DNA from: Anaeromyxobacter soli
Lineage (GTDB): Bacteria > Myxococcota > Myxococcia > Myxococcales > Anaeromyxobacteraceae
NCBI RefSeq assembly: GCF_022808855.1
Contig: NZ_JAKZLF010000010.1
Span: forward strand, 1-64,000
Length of the DNA stretch: 64,000 bases
Direction: 5' to 3'
Part shown: in pieces, positions 34,026-41,715 of the stretch
How positions within the stretch are numbered: position 1 is the stretch's first letter
How the letters are laid out: each line of letters starts with the position of its first letter
Made by a program: the position numbers and the translations under genes
The notes under the pieces: generated by a model
The model's database searches: none
Seen by the model: the letters and a program-made list of their open reading frames with translations, nothing else
Told to the model about the DNA's origin: nothing

Positions 34026-35134
34026 GCCCCGTCCTCCGTGAAGAGCGCCGCTGGCGCGTCGAGGTCGAGCCGCCCGGCGTCGAGCGCGCGCTCGGCGAGG
34101 CCGAGGAGGGCGTCGCGCGAGGCGGCGGTGAGGCGCGGGTAGAAGCGCGGCGAGGCGAGCACGAGCGCCCGCCAGGCGAGGTAGGGCGGCGCGCTCTCGA
34201 GCACCGCTGCGTCGCCGCTCGCGGCGAGGTAGCGGCCCCAGAAGCGGCGCCACAGCAGGCCGAGCGCGCGCCAGGCGCCGGGGTGATCGAGCGCGAAGAA
34301 CGGGTAGTTCACCGCCAGCGCGACGACGTCGTCGGCGGGATCGCCCTTGCCGCCGCGGGAGGCGTCGAGGAGCGCGAAGCCCGAGCCGTCCTCGCCGGCG
34401 CCGGGCGGGCGGAACACGATGTTGAAGGGGTGGAAGTCGCCGTGGGTGCGGGCGAGGCGCGCGGGCCGCTCGCGGAGCCGCCAGCGCCAGGCGAGGCAGC
34501 GCTCCTCGATCGCCCGGAGCCGCTCGGGCGGCGCGGCGGGCACCGCGGGCGGATAGCCGTCCACCATCCCGAAGATCCCCTCGCCGTGCCCCACCAGATC
34601 GCGCACCGCGCGCCGCCACGCGATCGCGTCGTCGAGCTTCTCCCCGTGCAGCGCGGCGAGGTAGCCCGCGAGCGCGTCCGCGCGCGCGAGGTCGAGCGGC
34701 AGCGCGGCGCCTCCGCGCGCGAGGCGCCGCAGGTCCTCCGCATACAGCGCGCCCTCCGCGAAGTCGGTGACGAGGTAGGGCTCGCCGGTCCCGGAGAGCG
34801 AGAGGAAGCGCCCGTCCGCCTTCGCCACCCCGACGTCGAGCGCGCGGACGTGGGCGGGCAGCGCGTTGAAGAGCTCGTGGGAGAGGAGCGCACCCTCGAG
34901 GCGGTCCGCCCGGCGGTCGTGGCCGAAGGCGTCGGCGCGCTGCGTCCGGAAGACGAACCGGCGGCGCGCGCCGTCCGGGAGGCGGACCGTGACGCGCAGC
35001 GGCTCGCCGTAGCCGATCGCCTTCTCCGCCTCGCCGCCCGCCGCGTCCGCCGCGAGCGGCTCGACCGCCTCGAGCGCTGCGCCCGGGAAGAGCGTCGCCG
35101 CGAGCTCGCGCAGGCCTTCCGGGATCTCCGCCAT
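34022..35134 (-). CDS. Aminoglycoside phosphotransferase (APH)-family small-molecule kinase
   Basis: This 370-residue protein belongs to the APH/choline-kinase fold. The catalytic loop is THGDFHPFNIVF (H-x-D-x-x-x-x-N) and the metal-binding segment is ALLDASRGGKGDPADDVV, where Asp-Ala-Ser replaces the more usual Asp-Phe/Trp-Glu. The N-terminal lobe (about 1-130) includes LRVTVRLPDGARRRFVFRTQRADAFGHDRR. The substrate cannot be predicted and antibiotic resistance should not be assumed. It is co-translated with the CysC-like kinase downstream. In several proteobacteria the two activities occur as one fused polypeptide. Confidence 0.8.
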   Translation of the reverse strand: MAEIPEGLRELAATLFPGAALEAVEPLAADAAGGEAEKAIGYGEPLRVTVRLPDGARRRFVFRTQRADAFGHDRRADRLEGALLSHELFNALPAHVRALDVGVAKADGRFLSLSGTGEPYLVTDFAEGALYAEDLRRLARGGAALPLDLARADALAGYLAALHGEKLDDAIAWRRAVRDLVGHGEGIFGMVDGYPPAVPAAPPERLRAIEERCLAWRWRLRERPARLARTHGDFHPFNIVFRPPGAGEDGSGFALLDASRGGKGDPADDVVALAVNYPFFALDHPGAWRALGLLWRRFWGRYLAASGDAAVLESAPPYLAWRALVLASPRFYPRLTAASRDALLGLAERALDAGRLDLDAPAALFTEDGA

Positions 35135-35345
35135 GCCCTCGCTCCCCCCCTGCGCTCATAGCGCACGCGCGGGCTCGGGACGCCACCGCGGCGGGGCGCC
35201 ACGTTCGCGAGGGACGCGCCCGGGGGCTCGGGCGGCGCGGAGGGCCCGCTGGCGGAGGCCGCCGAGCGGCCGCGTCCGTCAGGGGGAGGGAGGGGTCAGC
35301 ATTTTCTCTTGGCCGGGCGAGTGGTCGGTCGTAAACACGGGCCCG

Positions 35346-36143
35346 ATGCCGCTCGCCCTCATCCCGTGGTTCGAGTTGCCGAGCCTGTCGCTCGGTCCCT
35401 TCACCATCCAGTCCTTCGGCGTGCTGTCCGCGCTCGGGATCCTCGCCGCGGTGAAGCTCGCCGCGCGCGGCGCCGGCGAGACCGGCAGGAACCCTCAGGT
35501 CATCCTGGACTTCGCGGTGGTCGGGGTGCTCACGGGGGTCCTCGCCGGGCACTTCGTGCACCTCTTCTTCTACCACCCGGAGGAGCTCGAGGATCCCTGG
35601 CGCATCCTCAAGTTCTGGGAGGGCCTCTCGTCGATGGGAGGGCTCCTCGGCGGCGTCCTCGCCGCGGCCTTCTACTTCCGGCGCAAGAAGATCCGCTTCC
35701 ACGACTACGGGGACGCGTTCGCGCTCGGCGTCGCGCCGGGCTGGGGCATCGCCCGTGTCGGCTGCTTCACGGTGCACGACCACCCAGGCATCCACAGCGA
35801 CTTCTTCCTGGCGGTGCGCTTCCCGGACGGCGGGCGCCACGACCTCGGCCTCTACGAGGCCATCGTGCTCCTGTCGCTCGGCGCGGTGCTGTGGGTGCTC
35901 CACCGGCGCGGGATCCTGCGCGGCCGGCTGCTCGGTCTCCTCGCGGTGGTGTACGGCCTCGCCCGCTTCCTGCTCGACTTCCTGCGCGCGCGCGACGTGG
36001 CCTACGCGGACGCGCGCTACCTCGGGCTCACGCCCGCGCAGTACGCCGTGATCGTGCTCGTCGCCTACGGCGCGTGGCAGCTGTCCCGGCGCCCCGGGCC
36101 GGCGAGCGAGGCGGGGCGGTTCGCGGCCGGCGCCGGCCGGTGA
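35346..36143 (+). CDS. lgt: Prolipoprotein diacylglyceryl transferase (Lgt) family protein, variant motif
   Basis: This 265-residue inner-membrane protein has about seven transmembrane segments and the Lgt layout: a first periplasmic segment (FTIQSFGVLSALGILAAVKLA), LSSMGGLLGGVLAAAFYF (matching S-x-G-x-x-x-G-G) and the signature region ARVGCFTVHDHPG. In E. coli Lgt the last region reads RIGNFINGELWG; here Cys replaces Asn and HDHPG replaces NGELWG. FARFLLDFLRA-type sequence near the C-terminus corresponds to the conserved arginine region. Lgt attaches diacylglycerol to the lipobox cysteine of prelipoproteins, such as the one encoded at 6006-6992. ATG at 35346 was chosen to begin the membrane domain. 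Confidence 0.82.
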   Translation: MPLALIPWFELPSLSLGPFTIQSFGVLSALGILAAVKLAARGAGETGRNPQVILDFAVVGVLTGVLAGHFVHLFFYHPEELEDPWRILKFWEGLSSMGGLLGGVLAAAFYFRRKKIRFHDYGDAFALGVAPGWGIARVGCFTVHDHPGIHSDFFLAVRFPDGGRHDLGLYEAIVLLSLGAVLWVLHRRGILRGRLLGLLAVVYGLARFLLDFLRARDVAYADARYLGLTPAQYAVIVLVAYGAWQLSRRPGPASEAGRFAAGAGR

Positions 36144-36157
36144 TAGAACGGTCGCCG

Positions 36158-38068
36158 ATGGGCGACTCGCGGGCGCGCTCGGCGCTGGTGCACGTCGGGC
36201 GGCCCGCCCCCGACCCGGCCACGCTCGCCGCCGAGGCGCGGCTCCGCTCGACGCTCGAGGAGGTGACCGCGCTCGACCTCGAGGTCGAGGCGCTCTCGGC
36301 CACGCTCGCCGACTTCGCGCGCGCCTACGAGCGGTCGCTCGGAGAGGCCTTCCAGGAGCTCCACGCCGCCGAGCGGCTGGTCCGGCGCATCCAGGCCCTC
36401 GAGGGCCGGCTCGCCGTGCTCGAGGGCGAGCTCCGTGACGGCGGCGCGACGGCACCGCAGGCGGGGGCACGACGCTCCGGCGGCCCGCTCTCCGCGGCCG
36501 CCGCGGCGGCGCGCGCCGCCCGGGTTCGGCGCTCCGAGGCCGAGGACGACGACGGAGCCGAGCGCGAGGGCGAGGCCGGTGACGGGGGGGACGCGGAGGA
36601 GGCAGCCGCGATGCTCGAGCCCGAGGCGCTCGCGCTGAAGCGGCTGCACCGGAGCCTCGCCCGCCTGCTCCACCCCGACCTCGCGCAGGAGGACGGCGCG
36701 CGCGAGCGGCTCGGCGAGCTCATGGCGCGCGCGAACGCGGCGTACGAGGCTGGCGATCTCGCCACGCTCGAGCTGATGGCGGAGCGGCTCGGCGCGGGAG
36801 AGCTCGACCCGGACGTCTCGCCCGAGGAGCGGCGCGCCCACCTCGACCGGCGGACGAGCGCGCTCGAGCGGATCCGCGCGGCGCTCGGGCGCGAGCGGGA
36901 GCGGCTCCTGCGGAGCGACACGGCGCGGCTCCTCGCCGAGTCGCGCCGCCGCGCGCAGGCGGGCGGGGACCTCCTCGGGGAGACGCACGTCGAGCTCGCC
37001 GACGAGGCGCGCGCGGCGTACGCGGACGCGCTCGTCCGCCTCGGGCTGCTGGGCACGGCGGCGCGCGCGGTCGCGCGCGCGAGGACGGCGTTCATGACGA
37101 AGATCGAGAGACGCGGACCGACCGGCGCGCGGCGGGCGTTCGACCCGCTGGCGGAGGGCGGCCTCGTGCGGATGGGCGCGGCGCGGCTCGAGCGGCAGCG
37201 CGCCACGCCCGCGGCGCGCGACCTCGCGCGCAAGCTCGAGGATGCGGCGCAGGCGTCGCCGGCCGAGGCGGCGCTGACGCTCCTCGCGTTCTTCGCGGAG
37301 GAGGCTGGGGGACGGCCGCCGGACGCGATCGCGCGGGCCGAGGGCTGGAGCGCGGCGTGGGAGCGGCTGCGTCCGGCGCTGCCCGACGCGCCCGAGCTCG
37401 CGCGCGCGCTCGCGCGGCTGCCGCGGCACCTCGTGCTCGGCGCTCGCGCCCACGGCGAGGAGGTCGTGGCGGGTGTCCAGCTCGCCGAGGCGGAGCTCCT
37501 CGCAGGCGTCCGCATCGCGCTCGAGCGCGAGCAGGTCGCGGCGCTCGCGCGCGCGGTGCTCGCCACGCTCGGGCCGGCCGAGGCCTGCGCGGGCTGCGGC
37601 GCGAGCGGTCCGGCGCAGCACCTCCTCCGCACCCGCGGGCTCGACGAGCGCCACGGCGTCGTCTGCCCCGGCTGCGGCGCCATCCTGCGGAGCTACTGGC
37701 GATACGGCGAGCTCGACGGGCTCGAGGCGCTCGCGCCGCACGCCCTCAGGCTCGGGCTCGTCGCGGAGGTGACCGCGCAGCTCGCCGGCACGGCGATCGG
37801 GTTCCAGATGCTCCCGGCAGAGCGCGAGCGGCTGACCGCCGGAGAGCTGCTCCGCCGCTTCGCCGAGCTGTACCTCGTCCAGTACGGCGTCGACGTTCCC
37901 GGAGAGGCGCTGTCGCTCGGCACATCCCGCGGCGGGGTGCTCTCCGCCGACGCGCCGGTGGCGCCCGGCGCGAAGCTTCGCCTCGCGGTGGATCCGTCCT
38001 CTGGCACCTCGCCCGAGGCACTGCTCGACCAGCTCCGCCACCGCATCGAGAGACGCTTCCGTCCCTGA
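36158..38068 (+). CDS. J-domain-like and zinc-ribbon hypothetical protein with coiled coil
   Basis: This 636-residue protein is not recognised as a whole. Visible parts are a coiled coil (about 25-95), an acidic low-complexity linker (105-152), and a J-domain-like segment (about 155-212) containing the His-Pro-Asp tripeptide at 172-174 (LHRSLARLLHPDLAQ) and NAAYEAGDLATLELM. A long helical region (220-470) is followed by a four-cysteine zinc ribbon, C477-x2-C480 and C503-x2-C506. It may recruit an Hsp70 through the HPD loop, but this is inference. It begins 14 bp after lgt and is probably co-transcribed with it. The upstream in-frame sequence overlapping lgt is spurious. Confidence 0.75.
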   Translation: MGDSRARSALVHVGRPAPDPATLAAEARLRSTLEEVTALDLEVEALSATLADFARAYERSLGEAFQELHAAERLVRRIQALEGRLAVLEGELRDGGATAPQAGARRSGGPLSAAAAAARAARVRRSEAEDDDGAEREGEAGDGGDAEEAAAMLEPEALALKRLHRSLARLLHPDLAQEDGARERLGELMARANAAYEAGDLATLELMAERLGAGELDPDVSPEERRAHLDRRTSALERIRAALGRERERLLRSDTARLLAESRRRAQAGGDLLGETHVELADEARAAYADALVRLGLLGTAARAVARARTAFMTKIERRGPTGARRAFDPLAEGGLVRMGAARLERQRATPAARDLARKLEDAAQASPAEAALTLLAFFAEEAGGRPPDAIARAEGWSAAWERLRPALPDAPELARALARLPRHLVLGARAHGEEVVAGVQLAEAELLAGVRIALEREQVAALARAVLATLGPAEACAGCGASGPAQHLLRTRGLDERHGVVCPGCGAILRSYWRYGELDGLEALAPHALRLGLVAEVTAQLAGTAIGFQMLPAERERLTAGELLRRFAELYLVQYGVDVPGEALSLGTSRGGVLSADAPVAPGAKLRLAVDPSSGTSPEALLDQLRHRIERRFRP

Positions 38069-38205
38069 AGCGTCCGGTTCGTCCGCGAACGCACGGAGCG
38101 TGCAAAGCCGAGCCCCTACCGGGCGCACGTGCAGCCGGGCTGCGAGACTAGGTCGCGCTTACATCGATCTCCAGGGGTGGGGTTTCCCCTCGCCCGGGAG
38201 GGGTC

Positions 38206-38583
38206 ATGAAGCGCTTTGCCGTCGTCGTCGCGGCCTTGGCCCTCGGGGTCGTGATCGGTTCCGCCCGCCGCTCACACGGCACGGAGACCGACCTGTGCTC
38301 CGGGCTCACGGCAGCCCGGATGCTGCAGGACCCCGAGCTCGCCCGGGAGTACTTCGCTGCCCTGCACGGCGGCGACGCGAACGCCCGCGAACGGTTCGAG
38401 GCGATGGTGGGCGAGCTCCGGGCGGTGCACGGCTGCGGCGGGCCGGCGGGTGAGAGCGCGTCCCAGGAGCCGCTCGGGCATTCTCCCGCCGCGCCCCGGC
38501 TCCCACCGGGCCACCCGCCGATCGGAGGCGCGCCCGCCGTCCCGATCTTCGAGACGCAGCCGGGGAGCACGCTCGAGATCTGA
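38206..38583 (+). CDS. Small secreted hypothetical protein
   Basis: This 125-residue protein has a clear signal peptide (MKRFAVVVAALALGVVIGSARRSHG). The mature part contains two cysteines (LCSGL and HGCGG) that could form a disulfide in the periplasm, and a Pro-rich C-terminal half (PAAPRLPPGHPPIGGAPAVP). A GGGAGGGG ribosome-binding site precedes the ATG. No family is recognised. The 137-bp upstream region contains a short inverted repeat around 38172-38192, which may be a terminator of the previous gene or a regulatory site. Confidence 0.6.
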   Translation: MKRFAVVVAALALGVVIGSARRSHGTETDLCSGLTAARMLQDPELAREYFAALHGGDANARERFEAMVGELRAVHGCGGPAGESASQEPLGHSPAAPRLPPGHPPIGGAPAVPIFETQPGSTLEI

Positions 38584-38708
38584 GCCACCGTCCCGCTGGA
38601 CGCCGGCGTGTCACCGGGTGGGGCGCCGATCGCCTGCTCCAGTGCACGGTTCCCCATCGGAGCCGGCCGTCCCCTCGGGGGGCAGGGTATAACTGCCCGT
38701 CCCGACCC

Positions 38709-39104
38709 ATGAACATGAACCGCTCCATCCTCCTCGTCGAGGACGACGACGGCATCAGAGACAGCGTGGCCGAGTGCCTCGTCTCCGAGGGCTACGCCGT
38801 CGCGCCGGTCGAGAACGGCAAGGAGGCGCTTCGCTGGCTCCGCGACGCGGCGCCCCCCGACCTCATCGTGGTGGATCTGGTGATGCCGGTCATGAACGGC
38901 GCGCAGCTCATCGACGCGCTGCGCGAGGACGCGACGCTGCGCGACATCCCCATCGTCCTCATGACCGCGGCGGCGTCCACCCCCGCGATGCCGCTCCCTC
39001 GGGTCAACGGCTATCTCTCGAAGCCGTTCGAGCTGGGCGTGCTGCTCGACACGATCGAGCGCCACTCGGCGCCGCCGTCCAGCGCGCGATGCGCGTCCTC
39101 CTGA
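38709..39104 (+). CDS. Single-domain response regulator
   Basis: This 131-residue protein is a CheY-like receiver with no output domain. It has the acidic pair LLVEDDDGIRDSV, the phospho-acceptor Asp in LIVVDLVMPVMNG, the Thr in VLMTAAAS and the Lys in YLSKPFELGVLL, so all key residues are intact. It can relay phosphate or act through protein contacts. No histidine kinase is adjacent. Its stop codon lies 16 bp inside the following epimerase gene, so co-translation is likely. Which kinase phosphorylates it is unknown; the orphan kinase at 8420 is one possibility only. Confidence 0.93.
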   Translation: MNMNRSILLVEDDDGIRDSVAECLVSEGYAVAPVENGKEALRWLRDAAPPDLIVVDLVMPVMNGAQLIDALREDATLRDIPIVLMTAAASTPAMPLPRVNGYLSKPFELGVLLDTIERHSAPPSSARCASS

Positions 39105-40126
39105 CCGGCGCCACGGGATTCCTCGGAGGCGCCGTCGCCCGCGAGCTCCTCGCGAGCGGGCACGCGGTCCGCGCGCTGGCGCGGGAGCGCTCCGACACCT
39201 CGGGGCTGGAAGCCCTCGCCTCGCCGGAGGGCGATGCCGCGCCGCTGGAGCTCGCGCGCGGCGACGCGCTCGATCCGGAGGCGGTCCGGGCCGCGCTCGA
39301 CGGCTGTGACGCCGTGGTCCACACCGCCGGTCTCGCCGGCTTCCGCGCCGCGCCCGAGGCGCTCATGGCGGCGAACGCGCGCTCCGTCGAGGTCGTGCTG
39401 GGGGCCGCGAGGGAGTCGGGGGTCGCGCGCGCGGTACTCACCTCGTCCACCGCGGTGCTCGGGGGGACCCGCGACGCGCGGATCGCCGACGAGACCTCCG
39501 CCGGCAACGCCGAGGCGCTCGGCATCCCGTACTTCGTCTCGAAGCTCCGCGGCGAGCAGGTCGCGCTCGCGCTCGCCGCCCGCGGGCTCCCCGTCGTGGT
39601 CGTGCGCCCCGCCTACGTGCTCGGGCCCGGCGACGTGCACGGCTCGTCCGCGGCGACGGTCGTGGCGCTCGTGCGGCGGCGCATCCCCGCCTACGTGGAG
39701 GGCGGCGCGTCGTTCTGCGACGTGCGCGACGTCGCGCGCGGTCACGTGGCGGCGCTCCTGCGCGGGAGGCCCGGCGAGACCTACGTCCTCGGCGGCCACA
39801 ACCTGCGCGTGAGCGAGCTCGTCACCCGGGTCGCCGAGCTGTCCGGCGTGAAGGCGCCGCCGCGTATCCCGCTCGCCGCCGCGCTCGCCGCGGCGGGGTT
39901 GCAGGAGCTCTTCGCCCGCCTCGGCGGCGGCCAGGCCGCGATGACCCGCGAGCTCGTCCGCGCCGCCGCGCTCTACACGTTCGTGTCGAGCGCGAAGGCG
40001 GAGCGCGAGCTGGGCTACGGGATCCGGCCCTTCGACGAGATGGTGAAGGACACGCTCCGCTGGGCGATCGCCCGCGGCCGGCTGCGGGCGGAGACGCCGG
40101 AGCTGAGGGCGCTCGGCGCAGGGTAG
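39089..40126 (+). CDS. Extended SDR NAD-dependent epimerase/dehydratase
   Basis: This 345-residue protein has the SDR N-terminal nucleotide-binding motif LLTGATGFLGGAVARELLASGHAV (T-G-x-x-G-x-x-G), DAVVHTAGLAGF, the Ser of LTSSTAVLGG and the catalytic Tyr-Lys as YFVSKLRGEQ. VVVRPAYVLGPGD is typical of extended SDRs. It acts on a nucleotide-sugar, steroid-like or dihydroflavonol-like substrate; the closest general description is NAD-dependent epimerase/dehydratase. The ATG overlaps the response-regulator stop. Upstream in-frame sequence lies antiphase to the receiver gene and was dropped. Confidence 0.88.
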   Translation: MRVLLTGATGFLGGAVARELLASGHAVRALARERSDTSGLEALASPEGDAAPLELARGDALDPEAVRAALDGCDAVVHTAGLAGFRAAPEALMAANARSVEVVLGAARESGVARAVLTSSTAVLGGTRDARIADETSAGNAEALGIPYFVSKLRGEQVALALAARGLPVVVVRPAYVLGPGDVHGSSAATVVALVRRRIPAYVEGGASFCDVRDVARGHVAALLRGRPGETYVLGGHNLRVSELVTRVAELSGVKAPPRIPLAAALAAAGLQELFARLGGGQAAMTRELVRAAALYTFVSSAKAERELGYGIRPFDEMVKDTLRWAIARGRLRAETPELRALGAG

Positions 40127-40154
40127 GCGAGCGAAGCGAGCCCGCCGGGGCGAC

Positions 40155-40220
40155 GCCGCGGAAGCGGCGAAGCCGCTCGCGGCGGCGCACGGGACCCGGC
40201 GAGCGGGGGCGCAGCCCCCG
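40155..40220. terminator. Bidirectional terminator-like hairpins between convergent genes
   Basis: Two inverted repeats lie in the convergent spacer. The first (40155-40183) has the arms GCCGCGGAAGCGGC and GCCGCTCGCGGC. The second (40204-40220) is CGGGGGC-GCA-GCCCCCG. Both sit between the stops of the epimerase and the CNNM gene, the right place for transcription termination in either direction. No T tract is visible. Confidence 0.5.
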
Positions 40221-40236
40221 TGCGAACATGCCGAGC

Positions 40237-41565
40237 CTACTCCCCGGCCGCCTCGTCCTCCTCGCTGCTCGGGGCCTTCGGCCGGATCCGCACGAGCCGC
40301 ACCAGCCGCGGCGACGCCTCGACGATCTCGATCTCGGTCCCGTCGTCGGTGCGCAGCCGCGCGCCGCGCTCGGGGACGGCGCCGGCGAGCGCGATGCACA
40401 GGCCGGCGACGGTCGTGTAGTCCTCGCCCTCGGGTAGGTCGAGCGCGAGGCCGCGGTTCACCTCGCGGATGGGCGCCTCGCCGCGGACGAGCGCGGCGCC
40501 GTCCGCCTCGGTGTGCCAGAGCGCCTCGGGCTCCTCCGTCTCGCCGAAGATGTCGCCGACGAGCTCCTCGACGAGGTCCTCGAGGGTGAGGAGCCCCGCG
40601 ATGCCGCCGTGCTCGTCCACCACCGCGGCGATCTGCGTGCGGCGGCGCTGGAGGTCGCGCAGCACGTGGACCGCCTTGGCGGCCTCCGGGACGAAGTGCA
40701 CCGGGCGGAGGAGGTCGTCGAGGACGATCAGCTGCCGCTCCCACGCCATCGCGGCGAGGTCCTTCGCCATCACGTAGCCGATCAGGTTGTCGAGGGTGCC
40801 GTCGAACACGGGCATGCGCGAGTGCCCCTCCTCGAGGAGCATTCGCTTCAGGTCCTCCTGCGACGCGTCCCGCGGCAGCGCGACCACCCGGCTCCTCGGC
40901 ACCATCACGTCCCCCGCCGTGAGATCGCGGAAGGCCAGCGCGCGCGAGGCGATCTCGGCGGTCGGAGCGTCGAGCGCCCCCGCCCGCCCGGCCTCGTCGA
41001 CGAGCTGCTCGAGCTCCTCGGCGGACAGGCGCGACTCCGTGAAGGTGGTCCGATCGCCGAACGGCCGGAGGAGCAGGTTCGAGGACTGCGTCAGGACCCA
41101 CACGAGCGGCCGGGCGACCTGCGCGAGGCCGAGGAGCGGCCGGGCGACGGCGAGGCCGTAGCGCTCGGCCGCCCGCAGCGCGATCGACTTGGGGACGAGC
41201 TCGCCGAGCACGAGGGACAGGTAGGAGACGGCGGCGACGACGAGGCCCAGCGCGATCGCCTCCGCGTAGTGCGCGAGGCCGGGGAGGGTGGCGATCGCGG
41301 GGGCGATCCTCCGCGCGAGCGAGGCGCCGCCGAACGCGGCCGCGGTGGCGCCGATGACCGTGATGCCGACCTGCACCGTCGCGAGGAACTGCTCCGGCCG
41401 GTCGCGCAGCTTCCTCACCGCGCGCGCGGACGCGCTGCCCTCCTCGACGAGCTGGGCGAGCCGCGTCCTTCGGATCGAGAGCACCGCGATCTCGGCGCCG
41501 GAGAAGACGCCGTTCGCCAGCACGAGGGCGAGGACGATGGCGAGCTCGACGAGGATGTCGTTCAG
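40237..41565 (-). CDS. CNNM/CorC (HlyC) family transporter with CBS pair, probable CTG start
   Basis: This 442-residue membrane protein has an N-terminal CNNM/DUF21 domain (about 1-190) with three or four hydrophobic segments (LVLANGVFSGAEIAVLSIRR, QVGITVIGATAAAFGG, SLVLGELVPKSIALR). A CBS pair follows (VMVPRSRVVALPRD, HSRMPVFDGTLDNLIGYV, IAAVVDEHGGIAGLLTLEDLVEELVG), and a CorC_HlyC domain with EGEDYTTVAGL forms the C-terminus. The family handles Mg2+/Co2+ export or homeostasis. A GTG at 41523 would cut the first membrane helix in half. An in-frame TAG lies nine codons before the proposed CTG, and a good AGGAGG sits 7 nt before it, so CTG at 41565 is preferred. Confidence 0.85.
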   Translation of the reverse strand: MNDILVELAIVLALVLANGVFSGAEIAVLSIRRTRLAQLVEEGSASARAVRKLRDRPEQFLATVQVGITVIGATAAAFGGASLARRIAPAIATLPGLAHYAEAIALGLVVAAVSYLSLVLGELVPKSIALRAAERYGLAVARPLLGLAQVARPLVWVLTQSSNLLLRPFGDRTTFTESRLSAEELEQLVDEAGRAGALDAPTAEIASRALAFRDLTAGDVMVPRSRVVALPRDASQEDLKRMLLEEGHSRMPVFDGTLDNLIGYVMAKDLAAMAWERQLIVLDDLLRPVHFVPEAAKAVHVLRDLQRRRTQIAAVVDEHGGIAGLLTLEDLVEELVGDIFGETEEPEALWHTEADGAALVRGEAPIREVNRGLALDLPEGEDYTTVAGLCIALAGAVPERGARLRTDDGTEIEIVEASPRLVRLVRIRPKAPSSEEDEAAGE

Positions 41566-41578
41566 GATCGGGCCTCCT
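41563..41578 (-). promoter_or_regulatory. Shine-Dalgarno AGGAGG with CTG start codon
   Basis: On the minus strand AGGAGG (41573-41578) is followed by seven bases and then CTG (41563-41565). No ATG, GTG or TTG occurs in this frame between an in-frame TAG at the equivalent of 41587-41589 and the GTG at 41523. The site therefore decides the start of the CNNM protein. Confidence 0.6.
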
Positions 41579-41715
41579 CGGGTGGTCTACCACGCGATCC
41601 GGCGCGGCGCGGGCGTACCGCCGGCGGAGTCGCCCGGCAGGGGACTCGCGCGGGGCAGGGCGCGGGCATAGCCACAGTATCACCAGCCCGGCTCCGGGCT
41701 GACGCGGAGCGTCAA

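Noticed and set aside
34022-35134. Calling the APH-family gene an aminoglycoside resistance gene.
   Set aside because: The APH fold covers many housekeeping small-molecule kinases, the metal-binding motif is atypical, and the context is not that of a resistance gene.
33510-36470. A 986-codon open frame on the minus strand covering the kinase, phosphotransferase and the lgt region.
   Set aside because: Only its last 171 codons form a recognisable protein (the CysC-like kinase). The remainder is antisense to lgt and to the J-like gene and in another frame of the phosphotransferase, with Arg/Pro/Ala-rich shadow sequence.
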